Assembly: GCA_016720705.1 (NCBI GenBank)
Contig: JADKKB010000005.1
Span: 620,001-684,000, forward strand
Length of the DNA: 64,000 nucleotides
Origin: Chloracidobacterium sp.
GTDB lineage: Bacteria; Acidobacteriota; Blastocatellia; Pyrinomonadales; Pyrinomonadaceae
Direction: 5' to 3'
The notes beneath the pieces are model-generated. The model did not search any database. It was not told where the DNA came from and saw nothing but the letters and a program-made list of their open reading frames with translations. The translations under genes were made by a program, and so were the position numbers. Below, one piece after another: positions 61,689 to 64,000 of the stretch. Numbering within the stretch: position 1 is the stretch's first letter; each line of letters opens with the position of its first letter.

Positions 61689-63169
61689 TTTCGGAAACGA
61701 TGCGGGTCGATATTGTATTTACGGATCTTGTAGCCAATGATACGTTCGGTCGAATCAAGCATTTTCGCAGCCTTGGCTACATTTCCGCGTGTTGACTTGA
61801 GCGTGTCCTTGATCAGGTCGCACTCAAACGCCTCGACCGCGGTTGTGAGCGATACATTCGTCTCGGTGCCGCTATTTTCAGCGGTCTGCAGGGTCGGAGG
61901 CAAATGGTGGCCGTGTATCACGTTTGAGTCGCAAACTATCACGGCCCGCTCGATCACGTTTTCCAGTTCTCGGACGTTGCCGGGAAAATGGTATGCCGTC
62001 AGCATATCTATTGCGGGCGTCGAAATACGCCTTATACGTTTGTGATACACGCTTTCATATTTTTCTAAAAAGTACTCGGCAAGTAGTAGGATATCCGATT
62101 TTCGTTCACGAAGCGGCGGCAGAAAGATCGTAAACATATTGAGGCTGTAAAACAGATCGTCACGAAATCTGCCATTTGCGATAAGGTCTTCGATATCCTT
62201 GCACGATGAGGTGATCAGGCGGACGTTTACGCGGATCGAATCCGCCGCACCAGGGACGTCGATCTCTCGGTCGCGCACGGCCCTAAGCAATCTGGCCTGA
62301 GTATTTAGCGATAGGTCGCCGATCTCATCTAGTACGAGCGTGCCGCCGTCTGCTTGTTCGAAAGCACCCTTTTTGTGGCCGTCCTCGCCAAAGAGTTCGC
62401 GTTCGACCTGGCTCTCGCTGCGAGCCGAGCAATTGATCCTAATAAAAGGCCTTTTGGAGCGAAAACTATTAAAATGTATGGCACTGGCGATCAACTCCTT
62501 GCCGGTACCGCCTTCACCGCGGATCAGGACCGCAGCGTTCGAACGTGCGACTTGATCAGCTTGATCTCGGATGTGGCGGATAACACTTGATGTTCCGACC
62601 AGATGGCGAAAATCATATTTCAGTCTTAATTCCTGCTTGAGTTGAGTATTTTCATCGGTGATCTTTCGGCTCTCTTCGGCGACGACCCGCTCGACTCGCA
62701 TTGCCTGTGCAAGCACTGTAGCAACCGGTATCAGAAGTTTGATGGTCTCGCTTTCTGACATGTCGCGGCGATCCGGAAATCCGACCGCTAGTAGGCCAAC
62801 ACTCTTACCGCGAAAAATCACGGGAACCGCAACCAGCGATACTGCTCCGGTACCGAACGATAGAAAATTGAGGACTGTGTCCTCGCCAAGTGAATCGATC
62901 GCGAAAGGTGCAGCGAGGTGCAGCATTTTCCAAAGACTGCTTTTGGAAATGCGTGACTCAAGCCTGCGATAATCGGCCACACCCAGTCCGCTGGAAGCAA
63001 TGATGTCGGCGATGTCGCCATCGCGGCGAAGCCTCGCCAGAAACGCGAATTTCCCCCCGAATAACCTTAGTAGATTATCCACGACCGATGCCGAACCGGC
63101 CCGCAACCCTTCGGCATCAGTTAGAGCAGTTGCCGCACGGGCAATAAATTCGAGTCGGTCAAATTTCAT
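61685..63169 (-). CDS. GAF/AAA+/Fis-type regulator lacking the GAFTGA loop
   Basis: 494 residues from ATG 63169; a TTG three codons upstream is also in frame. Layout: GAF-like sensor (about 10-165), short coiled-coil, AAA+ domain (about 190-415) with Walker A GEGGTGKE (218-225) and Walker B LVLDEI (278-283), arginine-finger region FRDDLFYSLN, and a Fis-type helix-turn-helix (about 450-490). In this NifA/NtrC-like class ELFG is normally followed by HEKGAFTGA and some ten more residues before FE.ADGG; here ELFGEDGHKKGAFEQADGG skips them, so the sigma-54-contacting GAFTGA loop is missing. It may not activate sigma-54 promoters. Coupling to glnE suggests a nitrogen-related role. Confidence 0.88.
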   Translation of the reverse strand: MKFDRLEFIARAATALTDAEGLRAGSASVVDNLLRLFGGKFAFLARLRRDGDIADIIASSGLGVADYRRLESRISKSSLWKMLHLAAPFAIDSLGEDTVLNFLSFGTGAVSLVAVPVIFRGKSVGLLAVGFPDRRDMSESETIKLLIPVATVLAQAMRVERVVAEESRKITDENTQLKQELRLKYDFRHLVGTSSVIRHIRDQADQVARSNAAVLIRGEGGTGKELIASAIHFNSFRSKRPFIRINCSARSESQVERELFGEDGHKKGAFEQADGGTLVLDEIGDLSLNTQARLLRAVRDREIDVPGAADSIRVNVRLITSSCKDIEDLIANGRFRDDLFYSLNMFTIFLPPLRERKSDILLLAEYFLEKYESVYHKRIRRISTPAIDMLTAYHFPGNVRELENVIERAVIVCDSNVIHGHHLPPTLQTAENSGTETNVSLTTAVEAFECDLIKDTLKSTRGNVAKAAKMLDSTERIIGYKIRKYNIDPHRFRK

Positions 63170-63238
63170 TTCCGACAAAATTGTAGGATATTAGTTCAAA
63201 ACGTCAAAATCTAATTCACAATGCGATATCATCGAAAC

Positions 63239-64000
63239 GTGAACACACGAATCGAGATTCAGGCGGGCGACGAGCACTATAAGGTGAGGCTCGATGATTT
63301 TCTGTTTGACCGATTTAATTGTTTGAGCAAAATGTATCTGCGCGACATCGTCAAGAATGAATTGTGTGAAGTAAACGGCCGATCAGAAAATATCGGTTAC
63401 AAACTCAAGCCGAATGACCTTATCGAGATTTTCATCGACGAATCAAGAGAAACGGCGATGCGGCCGGAAAACGTGCCGGTCGATGTGCACTACGAAGATG
63501 ATGATATCATCGTGGTCAACAAACCTGCCGGAATGCTCGTGCATCCGACGCACCGCGATAAAAACGGCACGTTGCTAAATGCGCTTAGTTATTATTTGAA
63601 TTCGGAAATCGGCGTAACTGGGGCAAAGCACATTAGGGCAGGTTTGGTCCATAGACTCGACAAGCAGACGTCGGGACTAATGGTCGTTGCCAAAACATCG
63701 AGGGCTCATCGGATATTGGCAGAGCATTTCAAGCGAAAGATTATTGATAAGCGGTATATGGCTATGGTTGACGGAATTATGACCGACGATCACGGATGTA
63801 TTTCCGCACCGATCGGTCGATTTGCCGACCTCAAGCTATGGAACATAAAAGCGGATGGAAAGGCGGCTGAAACTCGCTTTTGGGTAAAAGCACGAACTGC
63901 CACCCGAACTCTGGTCGAACTCGAACCGGTCACGGGCCGTACTAACCAACTTCGTATTCATTGTTCCTCGATCGGGCATCCGATCATCGGTGATACCGAA
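63239..64000 (+). CDS. RluA-family pseudouridine synthase, 5' part
   Basis: It starts at GTG 63239 and stays open to the window edge; 254 codons are visible, so the 3' end is missing. Residues about 1-75 are an S4-type RNA-binding domain (VRLDDFLFDRFNCLSKMYLRDIV). The catalytic domain follows with the RluA signature HRLDKQTSG (138-146, catalytic Asp141), VVNKPAGMLVHP and the late VTGRTNQLRIH. It converts uridines in 23S rRNA or tRNA to pseudouridine; RluC/RluD-type specificity cannot be fixed. It is divergent from the regulator across about 70 bases. Confidence 0.93.
   Translation, partial: MNTRIEIQAGDEHYKVRLDDFLFDRFNCLSKMYLRDIVKNELCEVNGRSENIGYKLKPNDLIEIFIDESRETAMRPENVPVDVHYEDDDIIVVNKPAGMLVHPTHRDKNGTLLNALSYYLNSEIGVTGAKHIRAGLVHRLDKQTSGLMVVAKTSRAHRILAEHFKRKIIDKRYMAMVDGIMTDDHGCISAPIGRFADLKLWNIKADGKAAETRFWVKARTATRTLVELEPVTGRTNQLRIHCSSIGHPIIGDTE

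Noticed and set aside
1..64000. tRNA, rRNA, CRISPR array or insertion sequence
   Set aside because: None was seen. No regularly spaced repeats, no DDE/HUH transposase frames and no cloverleaf-like segments were noticed by eye; a covariance-model search would be needed to exclude small RNAs.

Overview
The window looks like chromosomal DNA of an Acidobacteriota bacterium, most likely class Blastocatellia (Pyrinomonadaceae-like). This is inferred from gene families typical of that group: a TonB-dependent receptor with an N-terminal carboxypeptidase-regulatory domain, a 'VWFA-related' secreted protein, FG-GAP/DYDGDGKTD repeat proteins, a DUF4256 protein and many TPR exoproteins. No 16S rRNA or tRNA gene is present to confirm it. 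I see no prophage, transposase, CRISPR array, tRNA or rRNA.

Layout. 1-5.1 kb: the end of a MOSC protein, then three minus-strand secreted repeat proteins. 5.4-9.8 kb: purC, a membrane HEAT-repeat protein and uvrB, whose start codon lies in a large hairpin. 9.8-10.8 kb: a DUF4256 protein and a small gene frameshifted at a G6 run. 11-14.8 kb: a plus-strand group (FAD-linked D-lactate/glycolate-type dehydrogenase, HAD hydrolase, helical-repeat protein).

14.8-30.2 kb: the most coherent region, an amino-sugar salvage island. A minus-strand operon runs MurNAc/GlcNAc kinase, murQ, Na+/solute symporter, nagZ and a diaminopimelate-decarboxylase-like gene. A divergent LysR regulator follows, then a serine hydrolase fused to a NamZ (GH171) exo-MurNAc-ase, a TonB-dependent receptor and nagA. 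Together these can be read as: cut peptidoglycan outside the cytoplasm, import MurNAc/GlcNAc, phosphorylate, remove the lactyl ether (MurQ, releasing D-lactate) and deacetylate (NagA). The nearby FAD dehydrogenase and DAP decarboxylase could use the D-lactate and diaminopimelate released.

30.3-33.4 kb: a Cpx-like envelope-stress locus. A Spy/CpxP-like protein is divergent from an OmpR-type regulator and histidine kinase, with an exact CpxR-box match in the shared promoter region. 33.4-42.9 kb: TPR proteins, a CocE/NonD hydrolase, a prolyl oligopeptidase and a membrane GGDEF-EAL protein. 43.0-43.8 kb: a small secreted protein built of GIII(A/F)G repeats, preceded by two matching 19-bp dyads and followed by a strong terminator. 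43.8-48.4 kb: cysteine desulfurase, then a plus-strand operon of radical SAM/SPASM-like protein, diacylglycerol-glucosyltransferase-like protein and short-chain dehydrogenase. 48.5-55.9 kb: a second CocE/NonD hydrolase, a delta-60 repeat protein, an SRPBCC gene with a decayed partial copy 2 kb away, and an M14 peptidase. 56-64 kb: small secreted proteins, a VWA protein, glnE translationally coupled to a sigma-54-type regulator that lacks the GAFTGA loop, and the start of an RluA-family pseudouridine synthase running off the window.

Start codons were chosen by ribosome-binding site and signal-peptide position where alternatives exist. Functions are homology judgements made by eye, without database searches.
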